Under the pieces are notes generated by a model. It had not been told where the DNA came from, searched no databases, and was given only the letters and a program-made list of their open reading frames with translations. Shown here piece by piece: positions 26,548 to 36,550 of a stretch of DNA of 64,000 nt (within the stretch, counting starts at the first letter, position 1; every line of letters starts with the position of its first letter). Origin of the DNA: Amycolatopsis umgeniensis (GTDB lineage: Bacteria; Actinomycetota; Actinomycetes; Mycobacteriales; Pseudonocardiaceae); NCBI RefSeq assembly GCF_014205155.1, contig NZ_JACHMX010000001.1:1860001-1924000 (forward strand). Reading direction: 5' to 3'. The position numbers and the translations under genes were made by a program.

Positions 26548-28215
26548 CTAGTGCCCGGAGGTGATCTCCTTGCGCTCCTGCGAGGGCTCGCCACCGATGT
26601 CGTCGACCTTGCCGTTGCCGTGCCCGTTGGCCCGGGCGCGCTCCAGCGCGACCGTCTCCTCGACCGGGTCCGGCGACCAAGTCGAACCCGCGACGGCGTG
26701 TCCGGCCGAGCCGAGCTTGTTCATCTTCTTCGGCACCGACGCGCCCTGGTACTCGAGCGGCAGCGGGTGGCCGTGGCCGTCCACCGGGCCGAGCGGCTGG
26801 TGGATCTCGATGAACTCACCGTGCGGCAGGCGCTTGATGATGCCGGTTTCGACACCGTGCTCGAGCACCTCGCGGTCGGCCCGCTGGAGGCCGAGGCAGA
26901 TCCGGTAGGTGATGTAGTACGCGATCGGCGGTGCCAGCAGCACACCGATCCGGCCCGCCCACGTCGTCGCGTTCAGCGAGATGTCGAAGGCGAACGCGAT
27001 GATGTCGTTGAAGCCCGAGAGCATGATGACCGCGAAGAACGTCAGGGCCATGATGCCCAGCGAGGTCCGGACCGGGACGTCGCGCGGACGCTGCAGCAGG
27101 TTGTGGTGCGCGGTGTCCTTGGACAGCTTTCGCTCGATCCAGGGATACATCACCAGCAAGCCGATGAGCAGTGGCATCCCGACAGCGCCGGGGAAGAACA
27201 CCGCGGGGACCGTGTAGTTCCCGAGATAGAGCTCCCAAGCGGGCCAGATCCGCAGCATGCCGTCGGCCCAGGCCATGTACCAGTCAGGCTGCGAACCCGC
27301 CGAGACCTGCGCCGCGTTGTACGGGCCGATGTTCCAGATCGGGTTGATCTGGAAGAGGCCCGACATCAGCGCGATGACGCCGGTGACCAGCGCGAAGAAC
27401 GCACCGCCCTTGAGCGCGAAGACCGGCATGATGCGGACGCCGACGACGTTGGTCTCCTTGCGGCGCACGCCCGGGAACTGCGTGTGCTTCTGGTACCAGA
27501 CCAGCGCGAGGTGCGCGCCGACCAGGGCGAGCATGATGCCCGGCAGCAGCAGGATGTGGATCGTGTACAGGCGCGGGATGATCTCGTTGCCGGGGAACTC
27601 CCCGCCGAACAGCGCCCAGTGGATCCAGGTGCCCATGACCGGCACCGAGAGCACGATGCCCGACAGGGTCGCGCGGATACCGGTACCGGAGAGCAGGTCG
27701 TCCGGGAGCGAGTAGCCGAAGAAGCCCTCGAACATGCCCAGGACCAGCAGCAGCGCGCCGATGACCCAGTTCGCCTCACGCGGGCGCCGGAACGCTCCGG
27801 TGAAGAAGATCCGGAACATGTGCACCATCATCGAGGCCACGAAGATCAGCGCGGCCCAGTGGTGCAGCTGGCGGACGAACAGACCGCCGCGGACGTCGAA
27901 CGAGATGTCGAGCGTGGTCGCGAAGGCCCGCGACATCTCGACGCCCTGGAGACCGGTGTAGCTGCCGTTGTAGACGACCTCCTCCATGGAGGGGTCGAAG
28001 AACAGCGTGAGGTACACACCCGACAGCAGCAGGATGATGAAGCTGTAGAGCGCGATCTCGCCCAGGAGGAAGGACCAGTGGGTCGGGAACACCTTGTTGA
28101 TCTGGTGCCGCATGCCCTTGGCCAGGTGATACCGGTCGTCGGCCCACTTGGCACCCGCACCCGCGGCCTTCTCGACCGGGTTCGTCCCCTTCGTCGGGGT
28201 GGTGAGTGAACTCAT
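26548..28215 (-). CDS. qcrB: Cytochrome bc complex cytochrome b subunit QcrB
   Basis: Quinol-oxidising membrane subunit of the actinobacterial cytochrome bcc complex, 555 residues. Heme b ligands are visible as histidines in [18 protein letters not shown] and [21 protein letters not shown]. The Qo-site signature is QPDWYMAW. The actinobacterial C-terminal hydrophilic extension is present ([20 protein letters not shown]). The start overlaps the qcrA stop by 4 bp (ATGA), as part of ctaE-qcrC-qcrA-qcrB. The complex passes electrons to the aa3 oxidase whose subunits CtaC and CtaF are encoded at 37-38 kb. Confidence 0.97.
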   Translation of the reverse strand: MSSLTTPTKGTNPVEKAAGAGAKWADDRYHLAKGMRHQINKVFPTHWSFLLGEIALYSFIILLLSGVYLTLFFDPSMEEVVYNGSYTGLQGVEMSRAFATTLDISFDVRGGLFVRQLHHWAALIFVASMMVHMFRIFFTGAFRRPREANWVIGALLLVLGMFEGFFGYSLPDDLLSGTGIRATLSGIVLSVPVMGTWIHWALFGGEFPGNEIIPRLYTIHILLLPGIMLALVGAHLALVWYQKHTQFPGVRRKETNVVGVRIMPVFALKGGAFFALVTGVIALMSGLFQINPIWNIGPYNAAQVSAGSQPDWYMAWADGMLRIWPAWELYLGNYTVPAVFFPGAVGMPLLIGLLVMYPWIERKLSKDTAHHNLLQRPRDVPVRTSLGIMALTFFAVIMLSGFNDIIAFAFDISLNATTWAGRIGVLLAPPIAYYITYRICLGLQRADREVLEHGVETGIIKRLPHGEFIEIHQPLGPVDGHGHPLPLEYQGASVPKKMNKLGSAGHAVAGSTWSPDPVEETVALERARANGHGNGKVDDIGGEPSQERKEITSGH

Positions 28216-29345
28216 GACTTACGCTCCCAAAAGGCCGGTCCGACGGCCTCGTTGAAGTCTCCGCGCGCGATCAGGAAGCCCTCTTTGTCCACTGTAATCG
28301 GAAGCTGGGCCAACGGCCGCGTCGCCGGACCGAAAATCGGCTTGGCGTAGTGGAGCGCGTCGAACTGCGACTGGTGACAGGGGCAGAGGATGCGGTTGGT
28401 CCGCTGCTCGTACAGGGAGGTCGGGCAGCCGACGTGGCTGCAGATCTTCGTGTACGCGTAGTAGTCGCCGAAGTTGTAATCCTCCTGGTTCGCCCGCTTG
28501 ACGACCTTGGCGGCGTCGGTGGGGCGAAGGCGGATCAGCATGACGGGGTTGTCGACCCGCTTGAAGGCGGCGGACAAGGCGTGCTCGTCCTCCCGCTCCG
28601 ACTCGCGGAACGGGAACACCGTCTCCATCGCGCCCGCGTCGAGGTCCTCGACCCGGACCAGGGACACCTCGTGCGGACGGCCGGTGTTGCGGCGCAGGTA
28701 GACGACCTCATCCGGGAAGTTCTTCTTCCAGCCCGAGTGCCACAGCGAGTCGCGGCCTTCGGTGTCCTTCCAGGGGTCCTTGATGAAGGACGCCACCGGC
28801 AGGGCCGCGACGGCGAGCCCGAGAACACCGGCACCGGCGCCCGCGGACCGCTTGATCAGCGACCGGCGCGCGATGGTGCTGTGGCTGCCCGAGTGGGCCA
28901 GCTGCGCGAGGATGGTGGCCTTGTCGACCTCTTTCGAGCCGCCGTCGCCACGCTCCTGCACCGCGACCTCGGCCGGGATGAACTTCTTGGTGTAGAGGAC
29001 AGCGCCGATGCCGAGGCTGAGCACAGCGAGCCCGAGAGTGATCCCGAGCAGCGGCGTGTAGAGCGTGTACAGCGTGTAACCGTGCGTGCCCGGCTCCGTG
29101 TACTCGAACCACTTCGGCCAGGCGACGATCACGACGAACGCGAGACCGGACAGCGCGGCCAGCACGAACCAGAGTGCGACAGAGCGCTCAGCGCGCTTCT
29201 CCGCCTTCGTCCCCTCGACCGGCCACGGAGTCGGGTACTCGACGATCTCGACCCCGTCGAGCGCGGTACCCAGCTTCACCAGCTGGTCGCGATCCATGTC
29301 CGCCAACTCCGCCTCTGTCGGCGGCTTCGGCCCTTCGGCGCTCAT
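28212..29345 (-). CDS. qcrA: Cytochrome bc complex Rieske iron-sulfur subunit QcrA
   Basis: Membrane-anchored Rieske protein of 377 residues, with the three-helix N-terminal anchor typical of Actinobacteria (helices in [35 protein letters not shown] and [12 protein letters not shown]). The 2Fe-2S cluster ligands are C302/H304 in CSHVGC and C321/H324 in CPCH, with C307 and C323 placed for the disulfide. It carries electrons from quinol to QcrC. The ATG at 29345 overlaps the qcrC stop (ATGA) and begins [13 protein letters not shown]; the longer frame upstream lies inside qcrC and is rejected. Confidence 0.96.
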   Translation of the reverse strand: MSAEGPKPPTEAELADMDRDQLVKLGTALDGVEIVEYPTPWPVEGTKAEKRAERSVALWFVLAALSGLAFVVIVAWPKWFEYTEPGTHGYTLYTLYTPLLGITLGLAVLSLGIGAVLYTKKFIPAEVAVQERGDGGSKEVDKATILAQLAHSGSHSTIARRSLIKRSAGAGAGVLGLAVAALPVASFIKDPWKDTEGRDSLWHSGWKKNFPDEVVYLRRNTGRPHEVSLVRVEDLDAGAMETVFPFRESEREDEHALSAAFKRVDNPVMLIRLRPTDAAKVVKRANQEDYNFGDYYAYTKICSHVGCPTSLYEQRTNRILCPCHQSQFDALHYAKPIFGPATRPLAQLPITVDKEGFLIARGDFNEAVGPAFWERKS

Positions 29346-30160
29346 GCCTTCGATCCAATCCACAACGTCACGCCGATCAGCGCGGCGATCCCGACGATCC
29401 ACGCGATCGCGCCCTCCGAGGCCGGGCCGATACCGCCGAGCGAACTACCGCCGGGCGAGTTGTTCCCGTCACTCACGGACTTCACGAACGCGATGATGTC
29501 CTTCTTCTCCTCCGGCGACAGCTGCCGGTCGGAGAACTTGGGCATGTTCTGCGGCCCGGTGAGCATCGCGGTGTAGATCTGCTCTTCCGTGGCCGGGTCC
29601 AGGTTCGGGGCGAACTTGCCCGACGAGAGCGCGCCGCCGCGGCCGGTGAAGCCGTGACAGGAGGCGCAGTTGAGGCGGAAGAGTTCGCTGCCGCGCGCGA
29701 CGTCCTCGCCGCGCAGCGCGTCACCCTTCTCGGTGGGACGCTGCGCGCCGCCGCCGTTGGCCTGGATGTAGGCGCCCAGCGCGTTGATCTCGGCCTCGGA
29801 CAACTTCGGCGGCTTCCGCTGCGCCTGGGCTTCCTGGCGCACCGCGGGCATGCGGCCGGTCGAGGTCTGGAAGTACACGGCCGCGTCGCCGATGCCGATG
29901 AGGCTCGGGCCACGGTCGGTGACACCTTCGAGCTTCGGCCCGTGACATTCGATACACGTGTTGTTGTAGAGCTTCTCGCCCTCACGCAGGAGGGCGGACT
30001 CGCCCTGCGCCTGCGCGGTCTGCGGCTCCGGAGCGAAAACGGCGTACAGCCCGCCCACGCTCAGCAGCGCGATCCCGAGCGCCAGCACGCCGGCGAACCG
30101 CCTGCGCGCTTTAGACCGCTTCCGGAAGCGGCGCTCCGTGTTGTCCTTGCTGGAGGTCAT
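29342..30160 (-). CDS. qcrC: Cytochrome bc complex diheme cytochrome c subunit QcrC
   Basis: Extracytoplasmic diheme cytochrome c of 272 residues that links the bc complex directly to the aa3 oxidase. Two heme attachment sites, CIECH and CASCH, occur near residues 72 and 170. There is an N-terminal membrane anchor after a very basic start ([13 protein letters not shown]) and a C-terminal transmembrane helix ([19 protein letters not shown]). Each heme domain ends in a methionine region (GRMPAV, NMPKFSD). Upstream neighbour ctaE is 55 bp away; the downstream qcrA overlaps by 4 bp. Confidence 0.97.
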   Translation of the reverse strand: MTSSKDNTERRFRKRSKARRRFAGVLALGIALLSVGGLYAVFAPEPQTAQAQGESALLREGEKLYNNTCIECHGPKLEGVTDRGPSLIGIGDAAVYFQTSTGRMPAVRQEAQAQRKPPKLSEAEINALGAYIQANGGGAQRPTEKGDALRGEDVARGSELFRLNCASCHGFTGRGGALSSGKFAPNLDPATEEQIYTAMLTGPQNMPKFSDRQLSPEEKKDIIAFVKSVSDGNNSPGGSSLGGIGPASEGAIAWIVGIAALIGVTLWIGSKA

Positions 30161-30215
30161 CTTGCGGCAACCCTTGCTGTCAGTTCAGGCCGATAGGTCG
30201 TGGTGGCGGCTTTGT

Positions 30216-30839
30216 TCACGGAAGGATGTAGATCACCGCGAACAGACCCACCCACACGATGTCGACGAAGTGCCAGTAGTACGACACGACGATCGCCGAG
30301 GTGGCCTGGGCCGGGGTGAACTTGCTCAGCTTGGTGCGGATGAGCAGGTACACGAACGCGATGAGCCCGCCGATGACGTGCAGGCCGTGGAACCCGGTCG
30401 CGAGGAAGAAGACCGTGCCGAACGGGCCGGACGGGATCGTCATCCCCTCGTCGATCAGGTGGAGGTACTCGTAGCCCTGGCCGCCGACGAAGATCGCGCC
30501 CATGATCAACGTGATGATGTACCAGCGGCGCAGTCCGAAGACGTCACCCTTTTCAGCGGCGAACACGCCGAACTGACAGGTGAACGAGGACGCCACGAGG
30601 ATCACGGTGAACGGGATCGCCAGTGCGACGTTCAACTCGAAGGGCTCACCGTGCAGCGGCGGCGGCCACTGGCCGGTCGCGTTCTGCGCCTTCACGGTGA
30701 AGAACATGGCGAACAGTCCGGCGAAGAACATCAGTTCGCTGGACAGCCACACGATGGTGCCGACACTGACCATGTTCGGCCGGTTCAGCGAGTGGACCCG
30801 CTGGCTGATGGTGGGAGCTGCCGTTGTCACGCGTCGCAT
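30216..30839 (-). CDS. ctaE: Cytochrome c oxidase subunit III
   Basis: A 207-residue membrane subunit of the aa3-type oxidase with five to six predicted helices. Family segments are visible: [49 protein letters not shown] and [15 protein letters not shown]. It is the first gene of the ctaE-qcrC-qcrA-qcrB transcript. The ATG at 30839 has GAGAGGA 5 nt upstream. It is divergent from the small hypothetical gene at 30935. Confidence 0.97.
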   Translation of the reverse strand: MRRVTTAAPTISQRVHSLNRPNMVSVGTIVWLSSELMFFAGLFAMFFTVKAQNATGQWPPPLHGEPFELNVALAIPFTVILVASSFTCQFGVFAAEKGDVFGLRRWYIITLIMGAIFVGGQGYEYLHLIDEGMTIPSGPFGTVFFLATGFHGLHVIGGLIAFVYLLIRTKLSKFTPAQATSAIVVSYYWHFVDIVWVGLFAVIYILP

Positions 30840-30934
30840 TATGTCCTCTCACGCATGGGGCCCGCCGGGTGGGTCCACGGCAAGTCGCGTGCGTGTCGGG
30901 TCACATCTGAACGAAAGTGGGAACAGGGCTACTC

Positions 30935-31351
30935 ATGGGTTTACTAGATCGGCTTCGTGACCTGGTCAAGAAGCCGAACCTCCCAGGTCTGACGGTCGAC
31001 ACGCCCGGCGTGGAGATCGTCGCGGAGGCCTTCGATCCGGCCGAGGCGGACTCTTCTGTGCTGGCGAGATCACCCGCTTGGGTAGCCGAAGCGCCCGCGA
31101 TCCTGCGCCACCACTTGAAACTTCCGCCCGAAAAGGTGGCGGAGGCGACTTCGATCCTCGCCCAGGACGGCTGGGAGCTGCGAGAACAGGGGCCGGACGG
31201 CGACTTCATGCTGGCGCACGCGGTGCGCGTCCAGACGCTCGACGCGCTCCACTGCGCGCAGGAACGGTCGCGGATGGCGGGGCTCGCGCAGCGGCTCGGC
31301 GGAGACTCGCTGGGCTGGGACGCGCTCCAGCCGTCGGGTGCGTCCACGTGA
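30935..31351 (+). CDS. Conserved hypothetical protein
   Basis: A 138-residue soluble protein of unknown function. The N-terminus MGLLDRLRDLVKKPNLPG is basic and amphipathic. The rest alternates helices (VAEAPAILRHHLKLPPEKVAEATSIL) with a strand region WELREQGPDGDFMLAHAVRVQ. No catalytic motif is evident. I preferred the ATG at 30935 over GTG at 30917 because the protein then begins with the expected hydrophobic/basic helix. It begins a plus-strand run with the receiver-like gene and trpD. Confidence 0.75.
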   Translation: MGLLDRLRDLVKKPNLPGLTVDTPGVEIVAEAFDPAEADSSVLARSPAWVAEAPAILRHHLKLPPEKVAEATSILAQDGWELREQGPDGDFMLAHAVRVQTLDALHCAQERSRMAGLAQRLGGDSLGWDALQPSGAST

Positions 31352-31412
31352 TGTCGGTCATGGCGGATAACATCGCGGGGTCGACATGACTAGACGAGGC
31401 GGAGGCGCGCTC

Positions 31413-31823
31413 ATGGGCGAGCAGGCGATGCGGATCCTGGTGTTCAGCCACAAGGCGGAGGTGCGCGAGGCGATCATCAACGCCGTCGGCCGCAGGCCCG
31501 CCGCCGACCTCGGCCGGGTGGACTACACCGAGGCGTCCGGTATCTCCGAGGTGCTCGTCGAGATGGACGCGGGCAACGTGGACCTGGCCATCCTCGACGG
31601 CGAGGCGCAGCCGACAGGCGGCATCGGGCTGACCCGTCAGCTCAAGAACGAGATCGAGGATTGCCCGCCGATCGTGGTTTCGGTGCGGCGCAAGGACGAC
31701 CGCTGGCTCGCGACGTGGTCGCAGGCCGACGCGGTGCTGGTCCACCCGCTCGACCCGCTGACAGCCGCGGAAACGGTCGCCGACGTGCTGCGCGCCCGCC
31801 GGGTGCCAGTCGTGCACGGCTGA
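31413..31823 (+). CDS. Response-regulator receiver-like protein
   Basis: A 136-residue single-domain protein with the CheY-like fold pattern: strand MRILVFSHKAEVREAI, a phospho-site region NVDLAILDGEAQPTGGIG (the aspartate of LDGE is in the expected place), strand IVVSVRRKDD and a final helix after VHPLDPLTAAETV. No output domain follows, and the T/S and K positions are not clearly canonical, so it may not be phosphorylated. The ATG at 31413 has GGAGG 8 nt upstream. Its stop is 4 bp before the trpD start, suggesting co-transcription. Confidence 0.78.
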   Translation: MGEQAMRILVFSHKAEVREAIINAVGRRPAADLGRVDYTEASGISEVLVEMDAGNVDLAILDGEAQPTGGIGLTRQLKNEIEDCPPIVVSVRRKDDRWLATWSQADAVLVHPLDPLTAAETVADVLRARRVPVVHG

Positions 31824-31827
31824 GCCG

Positions 31828-32859
31828 ATGAGCGCGGCCGCCAAGACCTGGCCGTCCCTGCTCAACCAGCTCATCGCGCGCGCGGACCTCTCCGAGGAGG
31901 ACACCGCGTGGGCGATGGACCAGATCATGAGCGGGGCGGCGACACCCTCCCAGATCGCCGGATTCGCCGTCGCGCTGCGCGCGAAGGGCGAGACACCGGC
32001 GGAAATCTCCGGTATGGCCGACGCCATGCTGGCGCACGCCAAACGGGTGACGATCGACAGGCCGTCGGTGGACATCGTCGGCACCGGCGGCGACCGGTCC
32101 AATTCGGTCAACATCTCCACCATGGCCACGGTGGTGACGGCCGCGGCCGGGGCCCCGGTGGCCAAACACGGCAACCGGAGCGCTTCGTCGAAATCCGGCG
32201 CCGCCGACGTGCTGGAGGAGCTGGGCGTCACCATCGACCTGCCGCCCGAGACCGTGCAGCGCAGCGTGAACGAGCTGGGCATCGGCTTCTGCTTCGCGCC
32301 GAAGTTCCACCCCGCCCTGCGCCACGCCGGCCCGACGCGCGGTGAGCTCGGCGTGCCGACGACGTTCAACCTGCTGGGCCCGCTCACCAACCCCGCGCAA
32401 CCGCGCAGTTCGCTGATCGGCTGCGCCTACGAGGACAAGACCCGGGTGCTGGCCGAGGTGTTCGCGCGGCGCGGGATGACCGTGCTGCTCGTCCGCGGCG
32501 ACGACGGTCTCGACGAGATCACCACCACGACCACCAGTTCGGTGTGGGTGGTGGCCGGTGGCGAGATCACCGAGCGGACCTTCGACCCTTCGTCGCTGGG
32601 CATCGCGCGCGCGACCGCGGAGGACCTGCGCGGCGGCGACGCGGCGCACAACGCCGAGGTGTTCCGCCAGGTGATGGCCGGGAAGACCGGGCCGGTGCGG
32701 GACGCGGTCCTGCTCAACTCGGCGGCCGCGCTGGCGGCCTTCACCGGGTTCTCGGGTTCGCTGGAAGACGATCTCGCCGCGGGCCTGGCGCGAGCGGCCT
32801 CGGCCGTCGATTCGGGCGCGGCGGCGGATCTGCTGAACCGGTGGATCGCCTTCGCCTGA
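31828..32859 (+). CDS. trpD: Anthranilate phosphoribosyltransferase
   Basis: Second committed step of tryptophan synthesis: transfers the phosphoribosyl group of PRPP to anthranilate. The 343-residue length and motifs fit TrpD: the PRPP loop VGTGGDRSNSVNIST, the anthranilate site KHGNRSASSKSGAADVLE, and GPTRGELGVPTTFNLLGPLTNP. No other trp genes are adjacent; the same isolated position beside the ctaE-qcr genes occurs in mycobacteria. It is preceded by the receiver-like gene with a 4-bp gap and followed by palindromic repeats. Confidence 0.96.
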   Translation: MSAAAKTWPSLLNQLIARADLSEEDTAWAMDQIMSGAATPSQIAGFAVALRAKGETPAEISGMADAMLAHAKRVTIDRPSVDIVGTGGDRSNSVNISTMATVVTAAAGAPVAKHGNRSASSKSGAADVLEELGVTIDLPPETVQRSVNELGIGFCFAPKFHPALRHAGPTRGELGVPTTFNLLGPLTNPAQPRSSLIGCAYEDKTRVLAEVFARRGMTVLLVRGDDGLDEITTTTTSSVWVVAGGEITERTFDPSSLGIARATAEDLRGGDAAHNAEVFRQVMAGKTGPVRDAVLLNSAAALAAFTGFSGSLEDDLAAGLARAASAVDSGAAADLLNRWIAFA

Positions 32860-32927
32860 CGGGACGAGTGGGTCGTGAGTGGCGAAAGGGTGTCGCGGCC
32901 GCTCCCTGCCGACGCACTGGCCCGGAG

Positions 32928-32980
32928 GTTGCGAAAGCCACTTTCGCAACGTTGAAGGTTGCGAAAGTGGCTTTCGCAAC
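32928..32980. repeat. Bipartite palindrome, family D copy 1
   Basis: Arms 32928-32950 and 32958-32980 are perfect inverse complements around gttgaag. Each arm (gttgcgaaagccactttcgc...) is itself palindromic, so the element can form one long hairpin or two short ones. It lies in the 268-bp gap after trpD. Confidence 0.9.
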
Positions 32981-33040
32981 GCAGTTTTCCCGCCAGACCG
33001 TCCCGGCCGAGGGCGTCGTGGCCCCTGGGGGCAGGCACGT

Positions 33041-33093
33041 GCCGCGAAAGCCACTTTCGCGACGCCTGATGTCCCGAAAGTGGCTTTCGCGAC
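33041..33093. repeat. Bipartite palindrome, family D copy 2
   Basis: Arms 33041-33063 and 33071-33093 repeat the cgaaagccactttcg / cgaaagtggctttcg core around gcctgat, with a few arm mismatches. It lies 60 bp from family D copy 1, between trpD and the GlxA-type regulator. Confidence 0.85.
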
Positions 33094-33127
33094 ATGATCG
33101 CCGGGATAGCGCAGGCCAGGTGGTCGG

Positions 33128-34093
33128 TCACGAAGCGGTGCTGAACCGCGCCCGGTAAGCCGTCGGTGTCAGTCCCGTGGCCCGTCGAAGCCGGGTGCGC
33201 AGGTTCGCCGCGGTGCCGAACCCGGAAGCCCTCGCCACCCGGTCCAGCCGCTGTTCCCCGCGCTCGATCAGGCGGCAGGCCAGCGCGATCCGTTCCGTCG
33301 TGAGCCACGCCAGCGGCGTCGTCCCCAGTTCGGCGCGGAACCGCCGGTGCAGCGTCGCCTGGCTGGCCGCCGCCCGCGCGGCGAGATCGGCGACGGTGAG
33401 CGGCCGGTCCAGCCGTTCGCGCGCCCATTCGAGCACCGGTGCCAGCGAGGTGTCCGGCACCGGGGGCACCGGACGTTCGACGAACTGCCGCTGGCCACCG
33501 TCGCGGTGCCCGGCGAACACCAGCCGCCTGCTCACCGCGTTGGCGATCTCGGCGCCGTGGTCGCGGCTGATCAGGTGCAGCCCCAGATCGAGCGCGGCCG
33601 CGCTGCCAGCCGCGGTCAGGACGTCGCCGTCGTCGACGAACAGGACGTCCGGCTCCAGCACCACCTCGGGGAACCGCGTCCGGAACTGCTCGGCCCATCT
33701 CCAGTGTGTCGTCGCGCGCCGTCCGTCCAGGACGCCCGCCTGCCCGAGGGTGAAGGCGCCGGTGCAGAAGCTCACCAGGCGGGCACCCCGCGCGGCCGCG
33801 TCGCGGACGGCCGCCAGCACGGCTTCCCGCGCCGGGCTCTCCGGATCGGGCCGGTTGGGCACGATCACCGTGTCGGCGGACTCCACGGCTTCGAGCCCGG
33901 CGACCCCGCTGAGGGTGAACATCCCCAGGTGCATGCGCACGGACGGCTCGGCGGCGCACAGCGTGAAGCCGTACCAGGGTCGATCCAGTTCCGGCCGCCG
34001 CAGGCCGAAGAGCTCCGTCGCGACGCCCAGTTCGAAGGGATTGGACCCCTCGTCGACCAGGACGGCGACCTCATGCGAGAAATCATGCGACAT
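33128..34093 (-). CDS. GlxA family AraC-type transcriptional regulator
   Basis: A 321-residue regulator with an N-terminal DJ-1/PfpI (GATase1-like) sensor domain and a C-terminal AraC helix-turn-helix pair. The sensor part shows HEVAVLVDEGSNPFELGVA and the nucleophile-elbow-like FCTGAFTLGQAG. The DNA-binding part shows DRPLTVADLAARAAASQATL and RVARASGFGTAANLRTRL. It is divergent from a small cupin gene with a 52-bp gap, which it probably controls. Signal unknown. Confidence 0.92.
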   Translation of the reverse strand: MSHDFSHEVAVLVDEGSNPFELGVATELFGLRRPELDRPWYGFTLCAAEPSVRMHLGMFTLSGVAGLEAVESADTVIVPNRPDPESPAREAVLAAVRDAAARGARLVSFCTGAFTLGQAGVLDGRRATTHWRWAEQFRTRFPEVVLEPDVLFVDDGDVLTAAGSAAALDLGLHLISRDHGAEIANAVSRRLVFAGHRDGGQRQFVERPVPPVPDTSLAPVLEWARERLDRPLTVADLAARAAASQATLHRRFRAELGTTPLAWLTTERIALACRLIERGEQRLDRVARASGFGTAANLRTRLRRATGLTPTAYRARFSTAS

Positions 34094-34145
34094 ATGCGAT
34101 TCCTAACACTCACTCCCCGAGCGGTCCAGCGGCCAGGATCGGATC

Positions 34146-34541
34146 ATGAGCAAGCAGCCGATCGATCTGGGGACCGCACTGGCCGGATTCGACGAGATCT
34201 GGAGCCCGCGGATCGTCGCCCACGTCAACGATTACGACGTCCGCCTCGCCAAGGTCGCGGGCGAGCACGTCTGGCACGTCCACGAGAACACCGACGAGTT
34301 CTTCCTCGTCCTCGACGGCACCTTGGACATCGCGTTGCGCGAAGAGGCGGGCGAACGGGTCGTCACGCTGCCGCGCGGCTCGGTGTTCGTCGTGCCGCGC
34401 GGGACCTTCCACAAACCGTCCTCAGTGGACGGTGCATCTCTGTTGCTGTTCGAGCCGACCGGAACGCTTTCCGTCGGCGACCGGCACGACGAGGTCCCCG
34501 ACCATGTCACCGTCACGGTCGGACAGGAAATCTCCTTCTAG
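34146..34541 (+). CDS. Cupin domain protein
   Basis: A 131-residue single-cupin protein. The metal-site motifs are visible as KVAGEHVWHVHENTDEFFLV (two His and a Glu in the HxH...E pattern) and RGTFHKPSS (the later His). These suggest a small metal-binding cupin acting as an isomerase, lyase or binding protein; substrate unknown. It is divergent from the GlxA-type gene at 33128-34093. Its 3' end overlaps the converging frameshifted regulator by 4 bp. Confidence 0.88.
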   Translation: MSKQPIDLGTALAGFDEIWSPRIVAHVNDYDVRLAKVAGEHVWHVHENTDEFFLVLDGTLDIALREEAGERVVTLPRGSVFVVPRGTFHKPSSVDGASLLLFEPTGTLSVGDRHDEVPDHVTVTVGQEISF

Positions 34542-35499
34542 CCCGCGGAAAACGTCCTGCGATAGGCGCTCGGGCTGGTGCCGCGGAGTTTGCCGAACTG
34601 ATGCCGCAGCGCCGCGGCGGAGGCGTACCCACAGGCGACCGCGATGTCCTCAATGGACAGACGGCCTTCCTCGAGCAGCGACTGCGCGCGATCGAGACGG
34701 CGTTCGGTGAGCCATCGGTGCGGGGTCGTCCCGGTGGCCGCCGAGAACCGGCGCAGGAACGTGCGCTCCCCCAAACCGCTGCGGCGCGCGAGTTCCGCGA
34801 CGGTGAACGGCCGGTCCAGTCGCCGCTCGATCCATTCGAGCGCTTCGGCGAGCACGGTGTCGTCCGGTGCGGCGGTCTCGGGCACCGGCGCCTGGACGAA
34901 CTGGGCCTGCCCGCCGACCCGATGCGGCGCCGCGACCATCCGCCTGGCCAGCGCGGTGGCCAGGCGACACCGCGCAGTTCGCGCACCAGATGCAGGCACA
35001 GATCGACGGCGGCGACGGTCCCCGCGCTGGTGAGGACACCGCCGTCGTCGACGTACAACGCCTTCGGATCGACCTTCGCCGTCGGGAAACGCGACCGGAA
35101 CTCCTGCTCGTAGACCCAGTGCACGGTGCAGTTGCGTCCGTCGAGGAGCCCCGCGTAGCCGAGCGAGAAGACGCCCGCGCAGAACCCCGCGACCCAGGCA
35201 CCGCGGGTCGCCGCGTCCCGCAGGACCTCGAGGACCGGCTCCGGCGGGCTGGCGCTGCGCGGCGCGCAGGTCGGGACGATCAGCAGATCGGCGGACGCGG
35301 CGAAGTCCAGGCTCTCCAGGCCGTCGAGCCCGAAGCCGGACCAGCTCCGGACGTTCCCACCACCGGGTGAGCAGACCGCGAAGTCCCAGCCCTCGATGCC
35401 GTCGGCGCTGCGATCGGTGCCGAAGACCTCGCACGCGACGCCGAGTTCGAAGGGCGAGACCTGGTCGGCGAGCACCACCGCGACCTTCTTCACATCCAT
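34538..35499 (-). pseudogene. GlxA family AraC-type regulator, frameshifted
   Basis: Two frames are needed to read one complete regulator. From 35499 the first frame gives the DJ-1/PfpI-like domain (KKVAVVLADQVSPFELGVA, WVAGFCAGVFSLGYAG, ALYVDDGGVLTSAGTVAA) up to LCLHLVRELRG. The family sequence then continues in another frame (ALARRMVAAPHR, DRPFTVAELARRSGLGE, IEDIAVACGYASAAALRHQF) to a stop at 34538. The break is near 34961-34966: GTCGCCTGG would need one more C to read on. The total of 962 nt is one short of 321 codons. It could be a real inactivating mutation or a sequencing error. It is divergent from the EamA transporter gene, its likely target. Confidence 0.85.
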
Positions 35500-35581
35500 C
35501 CGGGAAGTGTGTCACAAGTTTTGCGGTCGATGTCATCTCTGACACTGGTTGAGCGCGGGCGCGAGGGCGAAAGTGGTGCCC

Positions 35582-36502
35582 ATGAACAAGAACAACCCCG
35601 TCCTCCAGTGGACGGCAGCGATGGCCCTCTCCGGCACGATCGGCGCCGTCGTCCTCGAAAGCGGCGCCGACGCGCCCGCCGTGGCGTTCGCGAGGAGCCT
35701 CGTCGGCGGACTGCTGCTCCTGGTGTGGAGCGCCGCCCGAGGCTGGCTCCGCCCGTGGACACTCACCCGCCGCGACCTGCTGCTCGCCGTCCTCGGCGGG
35801 CTGTTCCTGGTCGGGAACTGGGTGCTGCTGTTCGCTTCGTACGCGCTGTCGTCGATCTCGGTCAGTACCGTCATCTACCACACGCAACCGCTGATGCTGG
35901 TCGGTCTCGCGGCGGCGTTCCTCGGCGAGAGAATGGCGAAGAGCCAGCTGGTCCGGGCGCTGATCGCGTTCGGGGGCGTGACGCTCATCTCACTGTCCGC
36001 GCACGGCGCCGACGGCAAGCCCGTACGCCTGGAAGGCATCGCGCTCGCCCTCGGCGCGGCCGCGCTCTACGCCGGCGCCTCCTTCATCGCGAAGCAGCTC
36101 AAGCACCTGCGCCCGCACGTCCTGGCGGCCGTCCAGCTGGTGACCGGCACGATCGTGCTCGCGCCCGCGCTGCTGATCACGCCGCTGCCCACGGACACCT
36201 CGGGGCTGCTGTGGCTGGTCCTGCTGGGAACGGTGCACACCGCGCTGATGTACGTCCTGATGTACGCGAGCATCGGCAAGCTGCCGACCACGACGGTGGC
36301 GCTGCTGTCCTACATCTATCCCGTGGTCGCCGTGGTGGTGGACGTCCTCGCCTACGGGCACCGGCCGACGTGGCCGGAGGGCTTGGGGATGCTGGCCGTC
36401 CTGGCGGCCGCACTGGCGCCGAAGCGCACCGCCAAGCCTTCGGTACCCGAGGAGCGAGAAGCAGGGCAGGAGGCGGTGGCCGGTCGGTCAAGCGGGTCGT
36501 GA
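35582..36502 (+). CDS. EamA (DMT superfamily) transporter
   Basis: A 306-residue inner-membrane permease with ten predicted helices in two EamA halves. The first runs from WTAAMALSGTIGAVVLES to the LISLSAH segment, the second from GIALALGAAALYAGASF to LAVLAAALAP. Such proteins export metabolites or amino acids. A basic tail follows the last helix. The ATG at 35582 gives MNKNNPVLQW, a normal cytosolic start. It is divergent from the frameshifted GlxA-type regulator (82 bp gap), a common regulator/exporter pairing. Confidence 0.9.
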   Translation: MNKNNPVLQWTAAMALSGTIGAVVLESGADAPAVAFARSLVGGLLLLVWSAARGWLRPWTLTRRDLLLAVLGGLFLVGNWVLLFASYALSSISVSTVIYHTQPLMLVGLAAAFLGERMAKSQLVRALIAFGGVTLISLSAHGADGKPVRLEGIALALGAAALYAGASFIAKQLKHLRPHVLAAVQLVTGTIVLAPALLITPLPTDTSGLLWLVLLGTVHTALMYVLMYASIGKLPTTTVALLSYIYPVVAVVVDVLAYGHRPTWPEGLGMLAVLAAALAPKRTAKPSVPEEREAGQEAVAGRSSGS

Positions 36503-36550
36503 GTGGCGATTCGCGTCAGGGCCGAAGGTGCCTTCGGCCAGGCGGTTCGC

